Below, piece after piece: positions 1-9,921 of a stretch of DNA of 64,000 nt. The notes beneath the pieces are model-generated. The model was not told where the DNA came from and did not search any database. It was given only the letters and a program-made list of their open reading frames with translations. The stretch is from Skeletonema tropicum (taxonomy: Eukaryota > Bacillariophyta > Thalassiosirophyceae > Thalassiosirales > Thalassiosiraceae): positions 310,001 through 374,000 of the forward strand of contig CM074136.1 in assembly GCA_037178625.1 (NCBI GenBank), given 5' to 3'. Position 1 is the first letter of the stretch; each line of letters begins with the position of its first letter. Made by a program: the position numbers and the translations under genes.

Positions 1-1244
1 CTCCAAGAGACTACGAAGACTTTCAACGGCACCTGCATGAACATTATACGGTGTAAATCATCCCATTCACTCTTTAATCCAATAATCCCAACTTTAATGT
101 CGGGCGATGGCGCATCATTAGCATTAGCATTCATAGTATTATTCTTGGTTTGTCCACAAAGTCTACCTATTTGGTGGTGCGCAACAGTGTTTAGACTGAT
201 AGCAACTTGTGAATTCTTTGCATCCGCACCAGCCTCAGCAACAGCTGCAGGAGTAAGAGTGTTGCACTCAGAAAACTTATAAGAATCTTGGACGCCGATT
301 CTTCTAACTTACAGGCTGTCTTGTCCATCAATTGGCGAACATTAGCAGGCTTAGTATCCACTTTGCGACGTTTGTTCTTGTTAGATGATAAAGCCTTGGC
401 AGACGCCGAAGCATCAGCGGTAGCTTCGGGCTGAACAAGAGACCCAGTGATGTTCTAATAGACAGCAGAGCAGCGTTAGGGTGGCATGGTGACGGAGAAT
501 AGCATTAGCATGGGCAATGACCGAAAAACAACTATGGTACTTACATCTTCTTTCAAACGACTCTTTCTCTCCTTGGCCGCATTCTCCCTCCTAACGGCAT
601 TACGACGGTCGTCACGAGCCTTCTTCAATTTAGCAGACTCATCTTTCTGTGCCTGCGTCTTTTCCGTGGGCGCTCGCTTCTTCTTCTTCATTGGAGGAGG
701 GACAACCTCCGTCGATATCTGTTGCTGCGCCTTCTCCGTACTAGTTCGCTTTCTCTTTCCTCTGCCTCCTCCCATGTCAATCTCTGCAAGAGCCCTCGCT
801 ACAGCTTGTTCCTCGCGCTGCTAAGATTCCAAAATACGGTTAATTGTGGACAGTTGCTGCCGGTCTGTGAGCAGGCGCCATTCTCGGACTGCTCTCGCCT
901 TCCCTGTAGAAGTTCTTCTCAAAGAAAGCACCTCGGGAGGGATATCATGCGCCCCCTTTTCTTTTATGGCGAGGGAATAGAACTAAAGTCACAACGTGCA
1001 GTATATCAGCCAGACTTTCGTTGCCCGTGATGCGGCTGACTCGCGATGCACTCGCATCATTCGCAGCTTGCTGCTTCGCCGACGGCTTCAACACTCGACC
1101 AGTTCGAGACGTCTTCTTTGAAGCCTCATTGCTCGATGAGTTGACCACCCCCGACTCTGCAATAGGGGTGGTTTCCCTACCGTTTTGGATGGAGAGTTCG
1201 TTACAATCCTTGGATTGATCAATCGGTTGAGTTTTGGCTGACAT
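1..1244 (-). CDS. Multi-exon basic nuclear-type protein, 3' end outside window
   Basis: Unrecognised gene read leftwards from an ATG at 1244. Two introns are well supported because donor, acceptor and reading phase all fit: 455-544 (GTAAGT...TATTAG) and 245-312 (GTAAGT...CTGCAG). A third intron at about 821-995 (weak donor GTTGTG, acceptor ATCTTAG) would remove an in-frame TAG at 821-823; without it the gene has a frameshift and a stop. Predicted exons are then 1244-996, 820-545, 454-313 and 244 to beyond base 1. The protein is polar: a Ser/Asn/Lys-rich start, a central stretch of Lys/Arg runs (for example PPPMKKKKR) that could bind nucleic acid or direct nuclear import, and a C-terminal part ending in a hydrophobic-aromatic stretch. 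No catalytic domain is visible. It could be part of a transposon, since relics follow directly. The intron structure is the strong part; the function is unknown. Confidence 0.5.
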
Positions 1245-1333
1245 CGGAGGTCGGAATGATTGAGATGTTTACTAGCGTTATGCGAATTTATCTAGCGTTC
1301 ATCAAATCTTTAAAAAGTGCGACGGTGAGTCTA

Positions 1334-1352
1334 CTGGCGTTTAAAACGCCAG
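1334..1352. repeat. 19-bp palindrome upstream of the first gene
   Basis: CTGGCGTTT and AAACGCCAG form a perfect inverted repeat around a single A. It lies about 90 bases upstream of the ATG of the - strand gene and 50 bases before the ORF at 1405, so it could be a regulatory site shared by both or an element terminus. Only the symmetry is seen. Confidence 0.4.
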
Positions 1353-1404
1353 CTCCCCCCCCGAAAATAACATTAAAGGCTCGTATTAGTATTATTATCA
1401 ATCA

Positions 1405-1851
1405 ATGAACATATACGGCCTGATTATTGACGTTCTGACGGCCCTTGCATCAAGTATCGAGCAGGTGCAAATGCTGACTGATGAGAATCACATCAGAAAC
1501 ATTATTAGTGATGAGGTCAATCACACCAACAAACGCCGTCGACGCCGCAAACGAAGTGATGATAGCAGAGACGATGACGACCGGCCACGCAAGCGCAGAT
1601 ACATAAAATATGATAGAGTAAGGGCGTACAATTGCGTCATGGTAGATTACTTCAATCCACAAAGTATCACACGATTTAAAACTCATAGCAAGCACTCGAC
1701 GAATCGGCTGCTAACAAAAGGAGTAAGATGGGTCACTCACGGGTCACGAGAAATATTTTTCACGGATCACGTGAAACGTGACAACCCATCACGCGACCCC
1801 TCATCACGTGAAGAACGTGACCCACACACTGAGCATCTGCTTGGCGTGTAG
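1405..1851 (+). pseudogene. N-terminal remnant of a possible Harbinger-like transposase gene
   Basis: Open frame of 148 codons. Residues 1-90 look coding: an Asp/Asn-rich helical start, a run of Arg/Lys (KRRRRRKR) followed by an acidic stretch, then RKRRYIKYDR and a VDYFNP motif. That arrangement resembles the N-terminal region of plant-type PIF/Harbinger transposases in diatom genomes, which is from memory and not certain. From about 1665 the resemblance stops, and the frame runs into a CACGTG-rich repeat (1725-1825), so the gene is cut off and no DDE domain follows. Most likely a truncated transposon gene. Confidence 0.3.
1725..1830. repeat. CACG/CGTG-rich palindromic cluster
   Basis: About 100 bases packed with TCACG, CACGTG and CGTGAC motifs in both orientations. 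GATGGGT at 1727 and ACCCATC at 1785 form the outer pair of an inverted repeat. CACGTG, the core of bZIP/bHLH sites, occurs at least twice. It follows the abrupt end of the transposase-like frame and could be an element end. Confidence 0.4.
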
Positions 1852-2076
1852 GCGTATCGGGATATATAGCGGGCGCGTGGGCGTGCCAACAAGAGGGGCT
1901 GGTTTGACAGGAGGCTTGAAGGGAGATTTTGGGTGATTTTGTGTCGATATTCGGGGATTTTGCCCGCATTTTAGCTCATTTTCACCTGATTTTGTGCAGT
2001 TGTTGCCCCACGTGGGCACCGCCCACAAGAGGGCATGAAAAGCGCCCACTATCCCGATACACCTATTGGCGTGATC
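1844..2076. mobile_element. Candidate MITE with imperfect terminal inverted repeats
   Basis: The left arm (about 1844-1880) carries TAGGCGTATCGGGATATA followed by GGGCGC. The right arm (about 2040-2076) is its inverted imperfect copy, carrying GCGCCCACTATCCCGATA then CACC. The interior of roughly 160 bases has no coding potential. No clear target-site duplication was found, so the element type is open. Confidence 0.35.
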
Positions 2077-2369
2077 CAAAAACATTACAAATGAAAATGC
2101 TCCAAAGAATGGGACGGAAAACGATACATCGATAATGCTTGATTGGGATTACGATCGACACAAAGTACATTTATCTATGACTGGCTACGTCACAACAGCA
2201 ATACAGAGTTAGGTCATCACACTCACCACCAGAGCACAGGCAGGACCAGCCACATCGTCATATCCCTCCAAATTACAGTGCCAAAACCCAATACACCACA
2301 CCAGACGACGATATGTCTCTCCTTGACAAAGCAGCAGCAAGTCGCATCCGCATGATAACTAGAAAATTT

Positions 2370-2985
2370 CTCTCTACCTAGGTCGAGCCGTCGATGGCCC
2401 ACTCCTCACTTATGTACCGACACATCGGCCAAAGCAACCCAATTTCTAGATTATGTTAGCTCCCAAGAAGAAGCCGTCCTAACTTACGCTAGCGAAATGA
2501 TATTAGTTAAGCACACACAGCGATGCTAGTTATTTGTGCGAACCCAAATCAAGAAGCAGGGCTGAGGACATTTTTTCCTCTCAAACAAGGATCCTTTTCC
2601 ACCCAACAATGGTGCCATCCTGAACATCGCGCAAATCATCAAAAACGTCATGACTTCCGCCGCCGAAGCAGAACTAGCTGCCCTCTATCAATGCAAGAAA
2701 AGCTATATACATTTGCCTCATCCTTCAACAACTAGGACATCCCCGGCTGGCCACACCCATCCAGACCGACATTCTACAGCTGAGGGTGTCATCAACAGCA
2801 AAGTGCAATCAAACCGCGCTAAGGCAATGGACATGCGTTTCCACTGGCTACGAAAACTCTCAAACAATTCCGCATCTATGGGCGTCCAGTTCGAATGAAT
2901 TATGCTGACTACTGGACCAAACATCATCCCGAAACATCCGCCCAGAAAACTGCCTTCTCCCAGCGACATCACAGAACTCAATCAA
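2370..2985 (+). pseudogene. Ty1/copia-type retrotransposon remnant (RT end and RNase H)
   Basis: Degenerate pol fragment with several frameshifts and stops. Read across frames it gives the usual copia order: a TQFLDY stretch, a block matching the RNase H start (HSDASY), then SAAEAELAALY, a GHP stretch with PIQTD, and RAKAMDMRFHWLRKL near 2825, ending with a YADYWTKHHP-like motif at about 2900-2935. The last two motifs are typical of copia RNase H, where the host site for AMDMR and the TKH end are highly conserved. Gag, integrase and LTRs were not found nearby, so this is a dead 5'-truncated copy. Confidence 0.65.
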
Positions 2986-3300
2986 CGCAAGAAAGAAGTC
3001 TTGGCAAGGTGTGCTAGAGTCTTATCGTTTACCACTCTCTGTATGCGAGATTCTTTCTTGTTTCTCGATCGACTTTCCATTTTCCATCCAGCATGAAGAC
3101 TCTAGTCTTCCGTAATAGTCCACCGACTACCGGGCGGGGCCTGGGCGAGTCGAGAGCTAGCTAGCCGCTCTTCTAGCTTCTCCTGTCTCTCTTGTGCGGC
3201 CCGGCGGTGGAACTTCAAGCTAATTTTTTTGGATTCTAATAAAAGTTCCATCCCGTAGCGTTGACCTCATAAAGATTTTTTGATGAAGGGAAGCTATTTC
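2986..3300. other. Non-coding stretch
   Basis: No convincing gene. It contains GCTAGCTAGC and a T-run; the right end grades into sequence shared with 19.3-19.5 kb in inverted orientation. Confidence 0.4.
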
Positions 3301-3309
3301 TTCTGTGGC

Positions 3310-3725
3310 TGATACTGATAGTTGTAGTAACACGTACACTTTCACTTATGATTGATGATTAGTCGTTTGATTTACTACCACAACGTGCAGTGACAAGTGT
3401 GGACTGAGTCTGCTAGCAAGAGTCATGAGTCATGAACAAATTTCCTCGTCTTTTCAATCCCAAGACAAGCAGCCAATGTCGAAATAGATTGCACCTTCAC
3501 ATCAATGCCCATCATCATCTCAGGGTATGCCCTCAAAAGACGATAGACACTCTCTGTGTAGTCAACACTCTCCCTATCGGCATCGCTTTTCCGTAGAAGA
3601 TCAATAGTAGGAAGCTTATGGGCGTTTTGTTTCGATGTGGATACTGATACTGCATCACACTGTTCTAGAAGGAGTGCGATGGCATCATAGTTTGCAACAA
3701 CACATATCAGCTCCAACACCTACCT
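3310..3725 (-). pseudogene. ANK-family C-terminal fragment (degenerate)
   Basis: The frame from 3719 to 3423 matches the C-terminal module of the local ANK family: a worn YDAIALLLE block, DAVSVSTSKQNAH, a damaged LPTIDLLRKS, DYTESVYRLLRAYPEMMMG, then a divergent tail. There is no N-terminal leader and no start that belongs to the family. The fragment and its 3' flank (about 3310-3720) match the tail of the ANK gene at 19.2-19.5 kb in opposite orientation, including GAAAGTGTACG motifs, so the two loci share a duplication event. It ends abruptly at 3725, where a dispersed repeat begins. Confidence 0.7.
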
Positions 3726-3935
3726 ACCAGAAAAGAGGGCAAAATACACTACCAAGCCAAGGGTACTCAAGAGGGCTTGGAACTCCTTGGCCTCCCGTAT
3801 CTATTCAAGACTACTTTGGTGGGATATAATTGGTATTAGTTCGCTTCTTTCATTCACGAGTCACGAGGGCACTGGAGCCTGAATGTGTCTGCCATGCTAG
3901 TCATGACGAAATTTCCTCTTCTTGTGATTCACACT
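3640..3935 (-). repeat. Dispersed ANK-flanking repeat, partial copy
   Basis: Matches, in inverted orientation, the repeats at 9300-9670 and 38230-38600 and, in the same orientation, 61500-61845. Shared signatures are CAACACATCAGCTCC-type sequence, TACTCAAGAGGGCTTG and CTATTCAAGACTACTTTG. It has no coding potential of its own. Confidence 0.65.
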
Positions 3936-4095
3936 TGGACAAGCAGACAGAGTGGATTGCACCTGAGATCATTATATGTTTACTTGCTTGTTGCACTGCA
4001 GTAAGGGGATGGGAAAGCAAGAGCTACTAATCGCCCAACTTCTTTCTCTTCTTTCCAGTCAGAGGGCCGCTTTGATTGAATTCCCTGAATTATGT
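3936..4095 (-). pseudogene. Remnant of an ANK C-terminal tail and 3' flank
   Basis: Short pieces of the family's tail are seen in inverted orientation: a TCTTCTTTCCAGTCAGA stretch at about 4045 encodes the GKKRK end on the - strand, and the TTACTTGCTTGTTGCACTGCAG stretch near 3980 matches the usual 3' flank. No ANK motif is intact. Confidence 0.5.
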
Positions 4096-4099
4096 ATGC

Positions 4100-6440
4100 A
4101 TGACCGAATGACCATTTTCAAACAATGGGGGAGGGAGGAACGCCCTTTTTGACACTTTTGTAGAACCGACATTTTTGTCTTTTGTGACGTCATCACGTAG
4201 GAATAAGTTCTAAAAAGGCGCCGAGTTTGGGACCTTTCGGTTTCTTGGCCTGCGCGCCTTTTCCAGGGGTCACTCCAGCGGGGAACGGGGCGCCCCCTCC
4301 ATCATTTTTCTAGCCGTTTCACACACTTTTCAAAATTTGATCACTTTGCACACCAGAACCATGGCGAAGGCGGCGGCTATGGTATGGAGCGGAACGTCGG
4401 TCGGCATCACTAAATGCCGGCGGCGATGTCCTCAGTGGACCGATATGACCTCATGACGTGAAGGAATTTCTGCCAGAGCGCCCAGAGCATTTATTTTGGG
4501 TGTTGCCTACCCAAAGTGACCGTTATTTTGCAACAAATGCAACAACTGCACCGCCCCCCTCATGAACAGAGGACCTTTTGGCCATATTCACTCTTCCATT
4601 ACTACCCTATTCGATAGAAGTGATGATTTAACAATAATTGACGAGTTGGTTTCGTTTTAATCCGTGAGGAACCGCCGATATGAGACCCCTTGATTGTCCA
4701 ACGATACAGCGTAGCTTATCGCAAAAATACAGCACAACGTACAAGAGGAGAGGTGTGGGGATGATACAACAAGTAGAGCGAGATTATATTTACAACACGA
4801 CAATATAGTTGGTTTGATGGACCTGGTGGCGTCTCGTCTCCATATGGTGCGGCTCAGGTGACGTTATGGCCATGTTGTGGTAGCTTGTGTCAGTAATTAT
4901 TACTTACACAACACTTTGAGGGAGGGCATTATACTTTGAGCGGCGGAGGGGATAATGATCAGGACTGCGGGAACACGCAACAATATTTTGATAAGCTTGT
5001 GAGGAGGATTATACTTTAATGGGCTGTCATTGATGCTGTCTTTTGCTGGTACTCCTTTCATTATCACTCCAATACTGCGGCTTTGGTGCTTACAATCAAT
5101 CTGAGGTGTCGGGTGACTTACAATTCAGCAGCAGTGGCAACGTGAGTGTTGACAACTGCGCCATCTCTTCGCAAGGAGTCGGTAATTTCCATTGCTATTT
5201 CCATTGCTATCATCGAGTCAGAGAGGCGGCATTCTGTGCATCCACTACGGAACGAATCTGCTGTTGAAATAAGATGAATAGGGTCTCAAACAAACAATAC
5301 ACGCAACCGCTGGTAGAAGGTATCAATTTGGAACTAGAGTTTTCAATCGTTTGTTGAGAAATACTGCACTGGATGGAGGGTGTGGCGACATTATCGAAGG
5401 AGGTTTGTCAGCTAGAAGAAAAGATAGTCTATTGACGCATCTGGGGTGTAACACGTGTCTTCCTGTCGACCTATTCAAAAATCAACATAATAATAACAAT
5501 GTAGAACAACATTCATGTAATAAACCTAATTTTAATGGTTGTATTATCATTGTAGATGCAACCCTCACCAAGCACTTACCTTGTCTTCTATGTTACATGT
5601 TGATAATAATATATATGTTACAGGCCGCAGCAGATAATAAAGAGCAAGGTGGCTTTAACCTTGCGTTATCACATAGACACTGGACCATATTGATTGTTAA
5701 GTTAGGAGAATGCAATATTATGTGTACTTGCATAGGTTAATACCATCAATTGAGGTTTCATGCCCACACATGAATCTGGTCACTATCATAAAAATATGAC
5801 ACCCTCAAGAGACATGGCCTATTAGCAATGCCGAGGCAAATACCATGGCGTTATGACCACCCATATCGGTCATCTATATCAATATAAAGCAGGGAGTGCC
5901 GCGGGGGGCCTTATGAATCGATTATTGTATTCCCCCTACGACAATATTTGCAGCTTCCACCCAAATAGACCAAAAATCGATGCCTACGATGTGGTCGCAA
6001 ATACGTTTGTTACTAAGAGATTTGGCAAACTTCCGAAAACACCATTGGATTCTGCATCAAAATATGGTCTAGAAAGTGTATTACCGATGAATTATATCCA
6101 CAAATAATTGTGATATGGACTCTCTGCTCCATTGATGTCGAGGCAGTGGTCTTCGTGAGATGTGGTTTTTCAAAAAAAAAAGAGCGGGAGGAGCGCGCAG
6201 GCCAATAGCTCAAAATACCCAAGCTCCATTCATACCTCGGATTCCGGGGACAAACCTGTTTCTCTCGGAAATATGTAGAGGGAAATCCGAGAGTCCGAGA
6301 GTGTCTGTCCGTCAACTTCCTCTCCTCCTTTTCTCCTACCTCCTCCCCTACTGGGCCACCACCCCCCGCTTCGCCAAGCTCTCCGACTTCTTAAAAGCCA
6401 ACTCAAAGTAGAGCAAGAAACTCTAACACTAACAATAACA
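4100..6440. other. Long stretch without a convincing gene
   Basis: Frames of up to 129 codons exist (for example 5351-5740), but none shows biased composition, a domain or a plausible partner exon. GC-rich and AT-rich patches alternate, with no clear inverted or direct repeat of more than about 20 bases. It may contain a promoter for the - strand gene ending at 6448 or old mobile debris. Confidence 0.4.
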
Positions 6441-6447
6441 CAATAAC

Positions 6448-6804
6448 TTACTTCTTCTTAGTAGTAAAATGAGAAAACAAACTATTCTGCTTTCTTTGTT
6501 TTCCAGTAGCCTTCTCCAAACCATAAGCCTTCATTTCAAAAGTTTTATTCTCCTTCCTGTCTTTCTCGCAGTCTTTGAGCCTAGTTCCGAGGCTGTGGAC
6601 AGTAGCCTTAACTCTCTCATTCGCTTTGCCATCTTTCTTGAACTGTTTTTCCATCTCACCAGCTTTCAACATAGTATCTTTCTCTATCTTGGCAAACAGA
6701 TTCCTACTCTTTTCATCGTTGAGATCCCCTGCACACAATTTCCCCCAGTCATCATCAGATATGGCCGAAGCAACAAATGACATACCTGCATCATATTTCG
6801 CCAT
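6448..6804 (-). CDS. Small charged protein, probably 5'-truncated
   Basis: A 118-codon frame of clearly coding character but unknown family. It starts MAKYDAGMSFVAS, has a DDDW acidic stretch at residues 17-20, then a long Lys/Glu-rich helical region (residues 30-100, including KAGEMEKQFKKDGK) likely to be coiled-coil, and ends FTTKKK. The upstream side is cut: within 30 bases of the apparent start the sequence turns into an ANK-family fragment on the opposite strand (6815 onward). The ATG may therefore be internal to a longer original gene. No partner genes are seen. Confidence 0.4.
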   Translation of the reverse strand: MAKYDAGMSFVASAISDDDWGKLCAGDLNDEKSRNLFAKIEKDTMLKAGEMEKQFKKDGKANERVKATVHSLGTRLKDCEKDRKENKTFEMKAYGLEKATGKQRKQNSLFSHFTTKKK

Positions 6805-6814
6805 TTCTGATTTG

Positions 6815-7195
6815 ATCTTGAATGAAGGGTTTAACTACTTGGTGGGTCTTGATGCATCGACTCTCGAAGTCGTGGATAAGGGCGGGAATACAGCCCTCCA
6901 CTATGCTTGCCGCAGCGCCAGGCATGAGATCATAGCGATGTTGCTGGAGAAGTATGATGCAGTATCCGTATCGAAAAGGAACGCTCACAAGAAGCTCCCT
7001 ATTGATCTACTTTGGGAAAGCTATTTGGTGTCTGATCGGGAGAGTATTGAATGCACAGAGAGCGTGTATCGGCTGATGAGGTCATACCCCGAGATGATAA
7101 TGAGCATGGGCACACAAGTACAGGTGCAATCCACTCTGACTCTGGCTGCCTGTCCAAGTGATAATCACAAGAAGAGAAAGTGGGGTGAAGTATGA
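6815..7195 (+). pseudogene. ANK-family C-terminal fragment
   Basis: Contains the end of one ANK motif (LVGLDASTLEVVD), GGNTALHYACRSARHEII, LLEKYDAVSVSKRNAH, KLPIDLLWES, then CTESVYRLMRSYPEMI and a worn tail ending KKRKWGEV before TGA at 7193. No leader or family start is present. The frame is open leftwards into sequence antisense to the neighbouring - strand gene, which is not part of the family. This is a truncated copy whose left edge is the junction with that gene. Confidence 0.75.
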
Positions 7196-7570
7196 TAAGA
7201 GATAGAAGAATCATTTTTAGCCGTAGTGTAGACTAATGAATGCAGCGCTCTTCGTCAATAAGCTTCTATGACGTCTGTGTACGTTTTGTCAACTCGTTGG
7301 AACAAATTTAGCCAGCCACACATGATTTGCTGCGGGCATAAAACGGCGGGGCAAGCCAAAGTACCCAAAATGATGATTTAGCATCCAAACTTTATCTCAA
7401 TATCCCCACTTAATTGCCAATACTACCCACCGGCAACCGCACGTTAAGTAGCTTGAATCTTGCATCTCCCTCTTTGATTTCAAACGAACAGCAGAATGTA
7501 GCACACTACACATGGCAGCATCCTTCATTGTTTTGTATTGTAACGTAGTCATTACATAAAAGTAGCAACC

Positions 7571-9186
7571 ATGAGCGAGAGCGAGAATAAGAATTATCAA
7601 TCAGCTGAAGGGTTGTGCGATGATTTGGCTGAGTTTTGTGAATCTGTATCTCTTTCTGAGAGCGGTCTACGCGAAATAATTGAGCGCTATGGGTTGACAG
7701 CAAAAATTGATGATACAGCAAAATCTTCCACTCTGCGTGCAGCAATGAATCAATCAACGAGGGAATTATTCGATGCCTTCTCGAATATTTTCCTAATGCT
7801 ATTACTGCTACTGATAAACATGGGTGCCCACCGCTCCACTACGCATGCTACAACAAAAGTACAACACTGGGGATAATTCAACTCTTGCCCACCAGACGTA
7901 CTTTAAAATTTCTGTTACATATACAACTCTTCATCGATGCAGCACCCGACACTATTGGTGAACTAGAAAATCAGGGTATGATGCCTCTGCACTGTTTATG
8001 TGATAATGAAGGGGCGAGTGAAGCAACTCTAATTGAAATATTGAAGTTTCTTATCGAGAAGTGCCCTGAAGCAGTCCGGCATGCTAAAAATTTTGGCTAT
8101 CTTCCAATTCACATTGCGAGTTGGAGGAGATCTCCTGAGTTTTGCCAGGTGTTGATCAAATCATATCCTGGATCTGAGCGAATAACCAGTGACGAGGGTG
8201 TACTGCCTTTTCATTTTGCATGTCGTTACAATACCTTTGCCACGATAGAGTACTTGTACAAACTCTACCCCGATGCCATCAATCATGCAGACGCAGATGG
8301 ATATTATCCGATTCACGAATTCATTATTGGCCTGAGCGAAAGAAACAATCCGAATGTCGCTTTGGAAATTGTGCGCTTCCTGTTGGATTGCAATCCCAAT
8401 ATGATATTTCAGAAGTGCGAAGGAATGCCTCTGCTTTATTATGCTACCAATCGACATTATTCTGATTCAAACATTGTCGATGCTGCTCTTGAAGTTATTA
8501 AGACAATTTACGACGCACACCCAGAAGCAATCGATGAACACAATGCATTTAATCCGCGTAGGCACAGCATTCTAACTTGGCATTATCGAGTGGGGGCATT
8601 CCTCAGTAGACAGCTAGTCTATGCTCGTCAAGCTAAAGATCACCGCGTAATTACAACACCTGATGAAAATGGACGTCTCCCACTGCATACAGCACTTCAA
8701 AATAATGCGACTCTTGGCTCAATCAAGTTGTTAGTAAAAGGCAATCCCTCTGCAATAAGGAATGCTGACACCAATTTTGCGATGCCATTGCACATAGCAT
8801 GTGAGCACCACAATTCTGCTAGCGTCGTTCAGTATTTGCTCGACCTCGATAGGAGAACTCTTCGAGCAGTGGATATTGACAACGACACTGCCCTCCATTA
8901 CGCATGCCGCGGTGCAAAGTATGATACAATAGCGCTTCTTCTTGATAAGTATGATGCCGCATCCGTATCGAAACGGAATGCTAACGGGAAGATTCCCATC
9001 GATCTTCTCTGGGAAAGCAATGCAGTGGGAGATAGGCAAAGCGTTGATTACACAGAGAGTGTCTTTCGTCTTCTGAAATCTTACCCCGAGACTGTGTCGA
9101 ATTATGATGATGAGTTGAATCAACACGGTACAGGAGATGATTGTTCAACTCAGAACGGGAAGAAGAGAAAGTTGGGTCCAGGATGA
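7571..9186 (+). pseudogene. ANK-family gene with one frameshift
   Basis: Starts MSESENKNYQSAEGL with the leader LSESGLREIIERYGLT (residues 34-49). A one-base shift at about 7720 separates this from the rest; in the other frame the sequence continues as the expected FHSACSNES, GIIRCLLEYFPNA and PPLHYACYNKS. At 7879-7931 a 45-bp in-frame insertion sits between two copies of CAACTCTT. From there the frame is open to 9186, with MPLHCLC, YLPIHIAS, LPFHFAC, YYPIHEF, RLPLHTALQNN, MPLHIACEH, DTALHYACRGA, IPIDLLWES and a worn tail (GKKRKLGPG). About nine ANK-like motifs are visible. If the shift is an assembly error, the product would be about 537 residues. Confidence 0.8.
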
Positions 9187-9299
9187 TGGTTTGCTAGTAG
9201 ATGTAGCTGTGCATCCATTGACATACGTTATTATTACACCAGTACATAAATGTACTTGCAATTGACACTTACAAACTAACTAGGTACTATGTAATAATA

Positions 9300-9670
9300 A
9301 TTTGTCCAAGTGAGAATGAGAAGAAGAGGAAATTTAGTCATGACAAGCATAGCAGACACATTCAGGCTCCACCCTCGTAAATGAAAGAAACAAACTAATT
9401 ATCAATTACATTCCTCTCAAAGTAGTCTTGATAGATACGGGTGGCCAAGGAATTCCAAGCCCTCTTGAGTACACTTGGCATGGTAGTGTATCTTGCTCTC
9501 CTTTCTGGTAGCCAGAGCCAGGTGTCGGAGCTGATGTGTTGTTGCATGCAGAAATGGCCGCCTAATTCTCTGAACATTATCTTCACAGTCGCCTATCTGC
9601 TGCTTCTTCTCTTCAATAAAGGTGTAGACGAGTCAGTCGGTAGTAGTGCGGGTGCTTACAAGCATTCCAG
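9300..9670 (+). repeat. Dispersed ANK-flanking repeat, copy A
   Basis: About 370 bases, best matched at 38230-38600 (+) and 61500-61845 (-). It begins with a decayed ANK tail (GAAGAAGAGGAAATTTAGTC) and continues through TAATTATCAATTACATTCC and AGAAATGGCCGCCTAATTC to TGTAGACGAGTCAGTCGG. It always lies downstream of one ANK copy and upstream of another promoter block, so it marks the duplication unit. Confidence 0.7.
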
Positions 9671-9734
9671 CTTGCCATGTTGTCTCCGATGAAATGATAC
9701 AATAGGCTTACAAGAAATAAGAACAACAGCGTGG

Positions 9735-9921
9735 TGGGAGAGGAGACTGTGTTGTATCTTTGAGAGTGCGTGCTACCGATTCCTACGTTAGCTCCCGCTA
9801 TTTTCTACGGTGATCTGCACTCGCTACCTGACTCGTGTTTTATTAGATACACTTGCTCTTTTGGCTCTCTTCTATCGATCTCTCTCTGTCTCTAGCAATA
9901 ATATACTTCTCTACTATCATC
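9735..9921 (+). promoter_or_regulatory. Conserved ANK-family upstream block
   Basis: Shared with 25715-25943 (+), 39471-39640 (+), 49908-50077 (-) and 61196-61358 (-). The core is GATTCCTACGTTAGCTCCCG then CTATTTTCTACG(A/G)(T/C)GATC, followed by a CT-rich stretch (TCTCTCTCTGTCTC) directly before the ATG. The position just upstream of start codons in four copies suggests a promoter with its 5' UTR; conservation could also just reflect recent duplication. Confidence 0.5.

Noticed and set aside
2370..2985. LTRs of the copia remnant
   Set aside because: No direct repeat flanking the RNase H fragment could be seen within several kb.
5351..5740. 129-residue frame as a gene
   Set aside because: AT-rich, no family, no flanking exon and no bias; probably chance.
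9853..9921. ATG at 9853 giving a hydrophobic N-terminus (signal peptide) to the ankyrin gene
   Set aside because: The stretch belongs to the conserved upstream block and relatives start at the MSxxDDN position; an extracellular ankyrin protein would be unusual.
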